Part shown: positions 15,982 to 25,400 of the stretch, piece after piece
Layout of the letters: each line of letters opens with the position of its first letter
How positions within the stretch are numbered: the first letter of the stretch is position 1
Origin: Catellatospora paridis
GTDB taxonomy: Bacteria; Actinomycetota; Actinomycetes; Mycobacteriales; Micromonosporaceae
DNA: 64,000 nucleotides
Assembly (NCBI RefSeq): GCF_009720365.1
Contig: NZ_ML769321.1
Location: forward strand, 62,001-126,000
Direction: 5' to 3'
The notes under the pieces: generated by a model
Database searches by the model: none
The model's input: only the letters and a program-made list of their open reading frames with translations
What the model was told of the DNA's origin: nothing
Made by a program: the position numbers and the translations under genes

Positions 15982-17010
15982 TCAGCCCTGCTGGGGGAGT
16001 GGGCCGGTGGATTCGCGGACGACGAGGCGGCAGGGCTGGCGGATGACGCCGGAGGACGGGGTGCCGTCGAGGGCGGCGAACAGGTGCATGACCGCGGTCG
16101 CGCCGAGCTGTTCCAGGTTGAGGTCGACCGTGGTCAGCGGGGGCCGGCAGTCGGCGGCCATCTCCTCCCAGTTGTCGTAGCCGATGATGGCGACGTCGTC
16201 GGGGATCCGGCAGCCGTGCTCCTGCAACGCCTGCGCGGCCCCGGCCGCGATCTGGTCGTTGCCGCAGAAGATCGCGTCGATCTCCGGGTGCGCGGTGATC
16301 AGCATGCGGGCGGCGTGGCGTCCCCAGCGCTGGGACCATTCGCCGTACAGCGGCTCGCCGCCTACCAGTTCCAATCCGGACTCGGCCAGCACGGCCTGCA
16401 GGCCGGTGACGCGGTCGCGGGCGGCACGGTAGCTCTGCGGGCCGGTGATGTGGGCGATGTTGCGCCGGCGCAGGCTGATCAGGTGTTCCATGGCCAGCCG
16501 GCCGCCGCCCTCGTCGTCGGCGAGCACGCTCAGGTCGGCGGGGTCGGTGGACTGGCCGTACACGTACACGACCGGGACCGGGATGTCGCGGCTGAGCGAG
16601 GGGCGCAGGTCGTTGCTGTCGCCGAGGATGATGAACCCGTCGACCTGCCGCGCGAGCAGGGTGCGGATGTAGTGCTGGCGGCGGATCGCGTCGCCGCGGG
16701 CGTCGCACAGCAGCACCGACATCTGCTCGTTGCCGAGAGCGTTTTCGGCGCCGAGCAGGATGGGGATCGAGAAGCGGCCGCCGAGTTCGTCGGTGAGCAG
16801 GCCGATGGTGCGGGTGCGCCCGGAGATGAGCCCGCGGGCCAGCACGTTGGGCTGGAAGCTGAGCTGGTTGGCCGCCTGCAGCACGCGCAGCCGGGTGTCG
16901 GGCGCGACCTCGCCGCGCGCATTGAGTGCCTTGGAGGCGGTCGCCACGGACACCCCCGCCAGCCGTGCCACGTCGGTGAGTGTCACCGACGTCGATCGCC
17001 GCCTGCCCAC
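15982..17010 (-). CDS. LacI-family transcriptional regulator of the arabinofuranoside locus
   Basis: A 342-residue LacI-family repressor. The N-terminal helix-turn-helix TLTDVARLAGVSVATASKAL and hinge helix (NVLARGLISG) are clear. The rest is a periplasmic-binding-protein-type effector domain ending LVVRESTGPLPQQG. The GTG at 17010 follows GAAAGG. It is divergent from the GH127 gene, and a CCGAAAA-NN-TTTTCGG palindrome lies between them. It therefore most likely controls the GH127-importer-glycosidase operon and itself, with a released arabinofuranose sugar as a plausible inducer (inference). Confidence 0.88.
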   Translation of the reverse strand: MGRRRSTSVTLTDVARLAGVSVATASKALNARGEVAPDTRLRVLQAANQLSFQPNVLARGLISGRTRTIGLLTDELGGRFSIPILLGAENALGNEQMSVLLCDARGDAIRRQHYIRTLLARQVDGFIILGDSNDLRPSLSRDIPVPVVYVYGQSTDPADLSVLADDEGGGRLAMEHLISLRRRNIAHITGPQSYRAARDRVTGLQAVLAESGLELVGGEPLYGEWSQRWGRHAARMLITAHPEIDAIFCGNDQIAAGAAQALQEHGCRIPDDVAIIGYDNWEEMAADCRPPLTTVDLNLEQLGATAVMHLFAALDGTPSSGVIRQPCRLVVRESTGPLPQQG

Positions 17011-17118
17011 GGAAAGCCTTTCGCTCGTTTTTCGACAACGTGTCGGAGCTTAACCACGCGAGCGTTGCTGTGTATAGAGGGTGGCACGTTATCGAGATGT
17101 AACACGACGAGCATCTTG

Positions 17119-17134
17119 CCGAAAAGGTTTTCGG
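17119..17134. promoter_or_regulatory. LacI-type operator palindrome
   Basis: CCGAAAAGGTTTTCGG is a perfect 7-bp inverted repeat around a GG centre, located between the divergent LacI and GH127 genes, 75 bp upstream of the GH127 ATG. Length and symmetry fit LacI-family operators. The reading GTTA-N8-TAAC at about 17089-17104 could be a weaker second site. Confidence 0.6.
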
Positions 17135-17193
17135 GATTCATGGTTGCTCCAACGCGGAAGTGACCGCGGTCACGAGAGTTGTTGGAGGCGGAG

Positions 17194-19095
17194 ATGACGG
17201 TGGCGGCGCGAACCGCCGACCTCACCGGAGGTCGGCCCGTGGTGCCGTCGCGAGGAGTCCTGCGACCGCTGGGCCTGAGCGAGGTTCGGATCACGGGGGG
17301 CTTCTGGGCGCAGCGGCAGGCGACCAACGGGCGGGCGACGCTCGACCACGGTCGCGAATGGATGGACAAGCTCGGCTGGACCGGCAACTTCACCGCTGAA
17401 GTGGGCCACGGCAGCGCCGAGCGGCGCGGTCGTGAGTTCTCCGACTCCGAGGTGTACAAGCTGGTCGAGGCGATGTCGTGGGAGACCGGCCGGCAGGCCG
17501 ACCCGGCCCGCGACGCCGAGATCACCGAGCTGACCGCGATGATCGCGAGCGCACAGGCCGACGACGGCTACCTGCACACCGCGTTCGGCCGGTCCGGCCA
17601 GCGCGCCCGCTACGGCGACCTGGCCTGGGGGCACGAGCTCTACTGCGCCGGGCACCTGCTGCAGGCGTCGGTGGCACGGGCCCGCACCAGCGGCGACGAC
17701 ACGCTGCTCAACGTGGCCCGGCGGGTCGCCGACCACGTCTGCGAGGAGTTCGGGCCGACCGGCCGCGACGCGGTCTGCGGGCACCCGGAGATCGAGCCGG
17801 GGCTGGTCGAGCTGTTCCGGGCGACGGGGGAGCAGCGCTACCTGGACCAGGCGTCGCTGTTCGTGTCCCGGCGCGGCCGGCGCACCCTGCCGCGGCACGA
17901 GTTCGGCTGGGCCTACTTCAGCGACGACATCCCGGTGCGCGAGGCGAAGGTGCTGCGCGGTCACGCCGTGCGGGCGCTCTACCTCGCCGCGGGCGTGGTG
18001 GACCTGGCCGTGGAGACGGGTGACGACGAGCTGCTGGAGACGGTCGCGGCGCAGTTCGACCGCACCCTGGCCCGGCGCACCTACCTGACCGGCGGCATGG
18101 GTTCGCGGCACCTCGACGAGGCGTTCAGCGACGACTTCGTGCTGCCGGCCGACCGGGCGTACTCGGAGACCTGTGCGGGCATCGCGGCGATCATGGTGGC
18201 GTGGCGGCTGATGCTGGCCACCGGCCAGGAGCGCTACGCCGACGTCATCGAGCGCATCCTGTACAACGTCGTGGCCACCGCGATCGGCGACGACGGCCGG
18301 TCCTTCTTCTACGCCCACACGCTGCACCAGCGCTCGCTGACGGCGGTGCTGCCCGGTGACGTGGAGCAGCTCGGCTTCGGCGGCGGACCCCGCGCGCCGT
18401 GGTTCGAGGTCTCCTGCTGCCTGGCCAACACGGCCCGGATCCTGGCCAGCCTGTCCACGTACGTGGCCTCGGCCGACGACGACGGGTTGCGCGTGCACCA
18501 GTACGCCGACGCCGACATCGACACGACCCTGGCCGACGGGCGGCGGGTCGGGCTGCGGATGCGCACCGGCTACCCCGACGAGGGCACGGTCGGCATCGAG
18601 GTGACCGCGGCCGAGCCCGGCCCGTGGACGCTCGCGCTGCGGCTGCCCTCGTGGGCGGCGGGCGCGACCGTCACCGTCAACGGGGAACCGCAGCCGGTGT
18701 CGGGAGACCGGGCGGTGCTGCGGCGGGATTTCGCCGTCGGCGACCGGATCGTGCTCGCGCTGCCGATGCGGCCCCGGTTCACCCGCCCCGACCCGCGCAT
18801 CGACGCGGTCAGAGGCTGCGTGGCGGTGGAGCAGGGGCCGCTCGTGCTGTGCGCGGAGTCGGTCGGCGGCGCGCTCGACCTGGACAGCCTGCGGGTCGAC
18901 GCGGGCATCGACCCGGCCGCCGAGGGCGGCGTGACGGTCCGCGGGCTGACCGAGGAGCTGCCCGAACGGCAGTGGCCCTATGCCGACGCGGGACCCGTCG
19001 GTCAGCGCACCACCCGGGACGTGCCACTGGTCCCGTACCACCGCTGGGCGCGCAGCGGACCCTCCACGATGCGGGTCTGGCTGCCCACCACATGA
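17194..19095 (+). CDS. GH127 beta-L-arabinofuranosidase (intracellular)
   Basis: A 633-residue enzyme of GH127, whose characterised members release beta-L-arabinofuranose with a cysteine nucleophile and a zinc site. The N-terminal (alpha/alpha)6 barrel holds E325-T-C327 (YSETCAG) and C408-C409 (SCCLANTAR). These correspond to the Glu/Cys/Cys/Cys zinc ligands and the nucleophilic Cys of the Bifidobacterium enzyme. C-terminal beta domains follow. The ATG at 17194 is chosen because GGAGG lies eight bases upstream. There is no signal peptide, so it acts on imported sugars. It is first in the operon with the ABC importer. Confidence 0.88.
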   Translation: MTVAARTADLTGGRPVVPSRGVLRPLGLSEVRITGGFWAQRQATNGRATLDHGREWMDKLGWTGNFTAEVGHGSAERRGREFSDSEVYKLVEAMSWETGRQADPARDAEITELTAMIASAQADDGYLHTAFGRSGQRARYGDLAWGHELYCAGHLLQASVARARTSGDDTLLNVARRVADHVCEEFGPTGRDAVCGHPEIEPGLVELFRATGEQRYLDQASLFVSRRGRRTLPRHEFGWAYFSDDIPVREAKVLRGHAVRALYLAAGVVDLAVETGDDELLETVAAQFDRTLARRTYLTGGMGSRHLDEAFSDDFVLPADRAYSETCAGIAAIMVAWRLMLATGQERYADVIERILYNVVATAIGDDGRSFFYAHTLHQRSLTAVLPGDVEQLGFGGGPRAPWFEVSCCLANTARILASLSTYVASADDDGLRVHQYADADIDTTLADGRRVGLRMRTGYPDEGTVGIEVTAAEPGPWTLALRLPSWAAGATVTVNGEPQPVSGDRAVLRRDFAVGDRIVLALPMRPRFTRPDPRIDAVRGCVAVEQGPLVLCAESVGGALDLDSLRVDAGIDPAAEGGVTVRGLTEELPERQWPYADAGPVGQRTTRDVPLVPYHRWARSGPSTMRVWLPTT

Positions 19096-19161
19096 TCCAC
19101 CACCCACGCACCAAGCACATCCGCTCCACCGCTCATCTACATACCGATGGAAGGAGAGATT

Positions 19162-20451
19162 GTGAGATCTAGAGGACTTCGGGCGCTCGCCGTCACCGCG
19201 GCGGCCCTGCTGGTGACCGCTGTCGCCGCGTGCGGCGGGGACGACCCGGAGGCCCCCGGCGCCTCGGGCACCGCGGGCGTCGACGACGGCGCGCAGCTGA
19301 CGCTGTGGACCCGTGCGGCCACCGAGTCGGTGTCCAAGGCGTACGCCGAGGCGTACAACGCCAAGCACAAGAACAAGGTGACCGTCACCTCCTACCCGAA
19401 CGAGGAGTACCCGGCGAAGCTGGCCTCCGCGGCCGGCGCGAAGGCGCTGCCCGACCTGTTCGGCGCGGACGTGGTGTTCGCGGCGCAGTACGCCTCGCAG
19501 GGTCTGTGGACCGACCTGACCGACCGCCTTTCGGCCAGCGGCCTGAAGGACAAGGTGTCGCCCGGGCACCTCAACGCCGGCACCTGGGAGGGCAAGAACT
19601 ACGCCGTCCCGCACACCGTCGACATGTCGGTGATGCTCTACAACAAGGATCTCTACACCAAGGCCGGCCTGGACCCGGAGAAGGGCCCGAAGTCGCTGAA
19701 GGAGTTCGCCGAGCACGCCCGCAAGATCGACAAGCTGGGCGGCGACGTGAACGGCACCTACTTCGGCGGCAACTGCGGCGGCTGCGTCGAGTTCACCTTC
19801 TGGCCCTCGGTCTGGGGCGCGGGCGGCGACGTGCTCGACGCCAAGGGCGAGAACGCCAAGGTCGACTCCAAGGAGATGTCCGACGTCTTCGCGCTCTACC
19901 GGGCGCTGTACGACGAGGGCGTGGCGGCTCCGGCGTCCAAGGACGAAGCCGGTCCGACCTGGCTCGGCGCGCTGCAGAGTGGCAAGATCGGCATCGCCCC
20001 CGGGCCGTCGGTGTGGCTGGGCCTCATCGAGGAGAAGGGCGTGAAGATGGGCGTCGCGCCGATCAGCGGGCCCGACGGCGGCGACTCCACCTTCATCGGC
20101 GGTGACGCGATCGGCGTCGGCGCCACCAGCACCAAGACCGCCCAGGCCTGGGACTTCCTGCTCTGGACGATGTCCGAGGAGGCCCAGGTCGAGGTCATCG
20201 CCAAGGGCAAGGGCGTGCCGATCCGCACCGACCTGGCGTCGAACAAGTACTCCTCGGCCGACCCGCGCATCGTGCTCATCAACAGCCTGGTCGCCAAGGG
20301 CAAGACGCCGTACGCGAAGAACTTCAACGCCTCCTTCAACGACCCGCAGAGCCCCTGGCTGCAGACGGTCCGCGGAGCACTGTTCGGTGACGCCGCCAAG
20401 TCCCTGACCGACGGCAACACCGCGATCACCAAGTCACTCCAGCAAGGCTGA
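19162..20451 (+). CDS. Sugar ABC transporter substrate-binding lipoprotein
   Basis: A 429-residue extracellular solute-binding protein (family 1, carbohydrate type). The GTG at 19162 follows AAGGAGAG. The lipoprotein signal RGLRALAVTAAALLVTAVAA ends at Cys in VAACGG. The mature protein has the typical TLWTRAATESVSKAYAEAYN beginning, and GDAIGVGATSTKTAQAWDFL near the end. Located after GH127 and before two permeases, it most likely binds arabinofuranosyl oligosaccharides. The fit of the binding pocket cannot be judged from sequence. Confidence 0.88.
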   Translation: MRSRGLRALAVTAAALLVTAVAACGGDDPEAPGASGTAGVDDGAQLTLWTRAATESVSKAYAEAYNAKHKNKVTVTSYPNEEYPAKLASAAGAKALPDLFGADVVFAAQYASQGLWTDLTDRLSASGLKDKVSPGHLNAGTWEGKNYAVPHTVDMSVMLYNKDLYTKAGLDPEKGPKSLKEFAEHARKIDKLGGDVNGTYFGGNCGGCVEFTFWPSVWGAGGDVLDAKGENAKVDSKEMSDVFALYRALYDEGVAAPASKDEAGPTWLGALQSGKIGIAPGPSVWLGLIEEKGVKMGVAPISGPDGGDSTFIGGDAIGVGATSTKTAQAWDFLLWTMSEEAQVEVIAKGKGVPIRTDLASNKYSSADPRIVLINSLVAKGKTPYAKNFNASFNDPQSPWLQTVRGALFGDAAKSLTDGNTAITKSLQQG

Positions 20452-20459
20452 CCCGACCC

Positions 20460-20493
20460 GGCCCGGCCGCCGCCCTACCCCGGCGGCCGGGCC
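20460..20493 (+). terminator. Intercistronic hairpin after the binding-protein gene
   Basis: A perfect 12-bp GC-rich stem (20460-20471 with 20482-20493) fills the 69-bp gap before the first permease. Such hairpins commonly stabilise the binding-protein mRNA or cut read-through, giving more binding protein than permease. Confidence 0.55.
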
Positions 20494-20520
20494 ACCTCGA
20501 CCGACCGACCCGGAGACGCG

Positions 20521-21480
20521 ATGTCCACGCTCACCCCGCCCCGCAGCGGCAAGGCGCGCCCGCTGCCCGCCCCGGAGGCGCCCCGGCCGCCCCGGCGGTT
20601 CCGGCGCAGCGCCGCCCGCAGCCGCGCCGCGCTCGGGGCCCTGTACGCGACGCCCACCGCGGTCATGGTCGGCCTGTTCTTCCTGGTGCCGCTGGTGCTG
20701 GTCGGCTGGATGTCGCTGCACAAGTGGCCGCTGCTGGGCGCGCCGACGATGAACATGCCGGACAACTACACCCGCATCGCCGACAACGAGCTGGTCGCCT
20801 CCGCGGTCTGGTTCACCGTCAAGTACACGGTGCTGATGACGGTGGGGCTGTTCGTCGTCGCGTTCGGGCTGGCCCTGCTGGTTCAGCAGCGCCGGCGCGG
20901 GGTCGGCTTCCTGCGTACGGCATTCCTGCTGCCCATGGCCGTCGGCTTCGCCAGCGCCTCGCTGCTGTTCCTGGGGCTGCTGTCCGACGAGATCGGCCCG
21001 GTCAGCGACCTGCTCCGCTCGATCGGCCTGATCGACGGCTACGTCTCCTGGACCAGCGGCAGCTCGGAGTCCGCGCTGGGCTCGGCGATGGTGCTGGTGC
21101 TGTGGCGCTTCGCCGGGTTCAACATGCTGATCCTGCTCACCGGCCTGCAGGCGATCCCGCTGGAGGTGTACGAGGCGGCCCGTATCGACGGCGCGAGCCG
21201 CTGGCAGACCTTCCGCCGGGTCACCATCCCGCTCATGCGGCCCACCATCGCGCTGGTGCTCACCATGATGATCACCGGTTCGCTGCTGGCCTTCGACCAG
21301 TTCTGGATCCTCACCCGCGGCGGCCCGGACAACAGCACCACGTCGCTGGTGATGGTGATCTACCGGGAGGCGTTCATCCGCCTCGACCTCGGCTCCGCCG
21401 CCGCCATCTCGGTCGCGCTGCTGGCCGTGCTCGTCGTCTTCAACGTCATCCAGCTCGGCGTGCTCCGCCGGCGCTCCTAG
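20521..21480 (+). CDS. Sugar ABC transporter permease, MalF-type
   Basis: A 319-residue inner-membrane permease with six predicted helices. The cytoplasmic coupling loop EAARIDGASRWQTFRRVTIP matches the EAA motif for contact with the ATPase. The N-terminus is Pro/Arg-rich and cytosolic. It pairs with the MalG-type permease 11 bp downstream. No ATPase gene is in the cluster; in actinomycetes such importers normally share a multitask ATPase of the MsiK type encoded elsewhere. Confidence 0.9.
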   Translation: MSTLTPPRSGKARPLPAPEAPRPPRRFRRSAARSRAALGALYATPTAVMVGLFFLVPLVLVGWMSLHKWPLLGAPTMNMPDNYTRIADNELVASAVWFTVKYTVLMTVGLFVVAFGLALLVQQRRRGVGFLRTAFLLPMAVGFASASLLFLGLLSDEIGPVSDLLRSIGLIDGYVSWTSGSSESALGSAMVLVLWRFAGFNMLILLTGLQAIPLEVYEAARIDGASRWQTFRRVTIPLMRPTIALVLTMMITGSLLAFDQFWILTRGGPDNSTTSLVMVIYREAFIRLDLGSAAAISVALLAVLVVFNVIQLGVLRRRS

Positions 21481-21491
21481 GAGAGGCAACC

Positions 21492-22301
21492 ATGACCAGG
21501 TCTTCCCTTGCCGGACGGTGGGGCTACTACGTCACCGGCACGGCGCTGGCGATCCTGTTCCTGTCGCCCCTGCTGTGGAGCGGCTGGGCGTCGCTGCGCA
21601 CCAACAGCGGCTTCGGGCTGGAGAACTACGACCGCCTGTTCACCTCCGACAACGGCATCCGCGTGCACCACGTGGTCAACAGCCTCACCGTCAGCGCGCT
21701 GACGGTGGCCGGCACGCTGCTGGTGGCCACGCTCGGCGGGTACGCCTTCGGCCGGTTCCGCTTCCCCGGCCGTGACCTGCTGTTCCTGCTCACCCTGGCG
21801 ATCCTGATGGTGCCCTACGCGACCATCCTCATCGCCCTGTACGTCCTGCTCGGCTGGATCGGCCTGCAGGACAGCCTGATCGGCCTGAGCCTGGTGCTGA
21901 TCATGTTCCAGCTGCCGTTCTCCATCTTCATGATGCGCAACTCGTTCGAGGCCGTGCCCCGCGAACTCGAAGAGTCGGCCCAGGTCGACGGCTGCAACAG
22001 CGTGTCCACCCTGCTCCGGATCATGCTGCCCGCGGTGAAGCCCGGCCTGGTCACCGTCGGCCTGTTCGCGTTCCTGACCTCGTGGAGCGAGTTCTTCGCC
22101 CCGCTGATCCTGCTGAACTCGACCGACCAGTTCACCACCACCCTGGCCGTGGTCAACATGCGCACCGCCAGCCACGGCTCCATCGACTACGCCGCGCTGG
22201 AGGCGGGGGTGGTCTTCATGGCCGTGCCCTGCCTCCTGCTGTTCGCCTTCATGCAGCGCAGCTACGTACGGGGGTTCACCTCCGGCGCGCTGAAGGGCTG
22301 A
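21492..22301 (+). CDS. Sugar ABC transporter permease, MalG-type
   Basis: A 269-residue permease with six helices. The start at 21492 follows GGAGAGG. The EAA-loop equivalent is ELEESAQVDGCNSVSTLLRI, with an uncommon Cys. The C-terminus FMQRSYVRGFTSGALKG is the classic MalG ending. It forms the heterodimeric channel with the upstream permease. Confidence 0.9.
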   Translation: MTRSSLAGRWGYYVTGTALAILFLSPLLWSGWASLRTNSGFGLENYDRLFTSDNGIRVHHVVNSLTVSALTVAGTLLVATLGGYAFGRFRFPGRDLLFLLTLAILMVPYATILIALYVLLGWIGLQDSLIGLSLVLIMFQLPFSIFMMRNSFEAVPRELEESAQVDGCNSVSTLLRIMLPAVKPGLVTVGLFAFLTSWSEFFAPLILLNSTDQFTTTLAVVNMRTASHGSIDYAALEAGVVFMAVPCLLLFAFMQRSYVRGFTSGALKG

Positions 22302-22316
22302 ACAGCGACGAAGACC

Positions 22317-22358
22317 CCCGGCCGCGCCCGCACCGCCTACCCGGCGGGCGCGGCCGGG
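22317..22358 (+). terminator. Hairpin after the ABC permease genes
   Basis: A perfect 15-bp stem (22317-22331 with 22344-22358) and a 12-nt loop sit 16 bp after the permease stop and before the large glycosidase. It likely terminates or attenuates the importer transcript, so the glycosidase may have its own promoter or lower expression. Confidence 0.65.
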
Positions 22359-22425
22359 TCAAAGACCTCTCACCGCCGAACACTCACCGCGTCCCACAAC
22401 CGTCCCCTATGTGGAGGTGAACACC

Positions 22426-25400
22426 ATGCCACTGCTTTCGCGCCACCGGCGCAGAAGCCTGGCACTCGGCCTGTCCGCAGTACTGGCCACCGGTGTGATC
22501 GCCGTACAGGCGAACAACCCGGCGATGGCGGCACAGACCATCGGCTTCCCCACGTTCAGCGGCCCGGCGATCCCTGCCCCGCCGGTCGCCTACACCAGCG
22601 GCAACATGATGCAGGCCATCTACAACGCGGAGTCGGGCGGCACCGACTTCTGGATGGACCGGCTGCTGGCCCGTCCCGGCAACGACCCGGCCGGCACCTG
22701 GCTGATGTCCCGCGGCCGGGCCCTGTACATGAAGACGCACACCCCGGGCACGCTCGGCTTCGCCGGTCAGGCCGCCTACTGGGAGAGCATCAACAACAGC
22801 AACGCGTACACCGTCGCGGTCACCCCCGGCACGTTCACCGAGCAGGTGGGCTCCCGCTGGCAGGCGCCCAGCCACTGGAAGAGCGTGCACACCAGCGGCT
22901 CGATCACGATCAACCAGACCAAGTTCATCACCGACAACAACGTCGCGGTGACGAACCTGTCGATCACCAACGGCGGCAGCAGCTCGACCACGCTGCAGCT
23001 GCGGGCGACCTCGCCGTTCGCCACCTCGGGCAGCGGCAGTGAGCTGACCGGTCAGGTCAACGCCTACAACAACCTCACCACGCTGTATCCGCGCATCACC
23101 GGTGACGGCTTCACCGTCTCCAGCGGCGGCCTCAACCGCTCGGTGACCATCGCCGCGGGCGCGACCGTGACCGCCAAGGTGGTCATGGGCTTCGTCACCA
23201 ACGAGATCCCGGCGTCGCTGACGGAGTACAACGCCTACGCGGGCTACAGCAACGCGACCGCGTTCGCGACCCACGTGCGGGCGTACAACCAGTGGTGGGC
23301 GCAGAACCTGCCCTACATCGACGTCGCCGAGCCCGCGATCAAGAAGAACATCTACTACCGCTGGTGGCTGATGCGCTTCAACAACCTCGACGCCGACATC
23401 CCGGGACAGAACTTCCAGTTCCCGACGTCGACCGAGGGTGTGCTGGGCTACAACAACGCCATCGTGCTGACCCAGCCGATGCACATCGACGACCTGAAGT
23501 ACCTGCGCAACCCGATCTACGCGTACGGCAACGTGCTGTCGACCGGGCAGGTCTCCAAGGGCGGCCGCTTCCTGGACAACCCGGGCGACCCGGAGAACTG
23601 GTCCAACAGCTACACCCAGTACATCGCCGAGGCGGCGTGGAAGGCCTACCAGATCTACGGCGGCCAGCCGGCGATCGCGGGCAACATCGCCAAGTACGCC
23701 GAGGGTGACGTCAAGGGCCAGCTGGCGTTCTACGACACCAACAACAACGGGCTCATCGAGTACGACTGGGGCGCGCTGACCGGCAACGACGCCGACGCGG
23801 TGTCGTTCCACTACCGCTCGGGCCGGATGGACCGGGCCGAGTCGGCCTACCAGTACTCGGGCGCCCTGGCCGCGGCGCAGGCGTACGACGCGATCGGCAA
23901 CACCACCAAGGCCGCCGAGATGCGCACGCTGGCCACGCGGATCCAGAACGCGCTCACCAGCGTGCTGTGGAACTCGAGCCGGCAGCTGTTCGAGCACCGC
24001 TACCCGGACGGGACCTTCAACCCGTGGAAAGAGATCAACAACTACTACCCGTTCGCGGTCGGCGCGATCCCGAACACCGCCACCTACCGTGAGGCGCTGC
24101 GCCTGTACGACAACCCGGCGCAGTACCCGATCTTCCCGTTCTACACGGCCAACCAGGTGGACAAGGCGGCCGCGGCCGCGCAGGGCCAGCCCGGCTCGAA
24201 CAACTTCTCCACCATCAACTCGACCGTGCAGTTCCGGCTGTACTCCTCGGTGCTGCGCAACTACCCGAACGCGTGGATGAACGCCCAGGACTACAAGAAG
24301 CTGCTGTACTGGAACGCCTGGGCGCAGTACCCCAACGGCAACACCCAGTACCCCGACGCCAACGAGTTCTGGGCCGACTGGAACGGCTCGTCGATCCAGT
24401 ACCGCTCCTGGATTCACCACAACATCCTCGGCTCCAGCAACTGGACCGTGATCGAGGACGTGGCCGGCCTGCGGCCGCGCAACGACAACAAGGTGGAGCT
24501 CTCGCCGATCAACATCGGCTGGACCCACTTCGCGATCAACAACCTGCGCTACCGCAACGCCGACCTGTCGATCGTCTGGGACGACCCGGCCGACGGCGTG
24601 GTCCGCTACACGGGCATCCCGCAGGGTTACTCCATCTTCATCAACGGCAACCGCGTCGCCACGGTCAACAGCCTGGTCCCGTTCACCTGGGACCCGGCGA
24701 CCGGCGCGGTCACCACCAGCGGCACGGTCGCGTTCAACACGGCGGTGTCGGGCCTGCAGGCTCCGAACCAGGTCGTGCAGACCGAGGCACGGCTCACCGA
24801 CATCATGGCCAAGGCCGGCGTCGACCTGACCGGGAACCTCACCAACCTGGCCACCGGCGCGACCGTGTCGGCGTCCTACAGCGGCTCCGGTGCGGGCACC
24901 GGCGGCGCGGTCGACGGCTTCCCGATCAACGAGCCCTTCTGGGGCGCGGGCGGCTCGCCGAACTCGCAGGACTGGTACGAGGTCAACTTCGGCACGGCCA
25001 GGACGCTGAACGAGGTGCGGCTCTACTTCAAGGACAGCCGGCCGCAGTCCAGCACCTACCGCGCGCCGTCGTCGTACCAGATTCAGTACCTCAACGGCAG
25101 TACCTGGACGAACGTCGCCAGCCAGGTCAAGTCCCCGGCCGCACCACGGGCCAACTACAACCTGGTCACCTTCCCGGCGATCAGTGCCCAGCGGGTACGT
25201 GTGCTGGCCACCAACGCCTCCGGCGCGAAGACCGGTCTCACCGAGGTCAAGATCTTCAACCGGGGCGGCGTCCAGCCGCCGGACCCGCCGGTGTCGACCA
25301 ACCTGGCCCTGTCGGGTTCGCCGGTCTGCTCCTACACGTCGGCGTGGGAGGCCTGCGCGGCGATCAACAACGGTGACGAGCCGACCAGCTCCAACTACGG

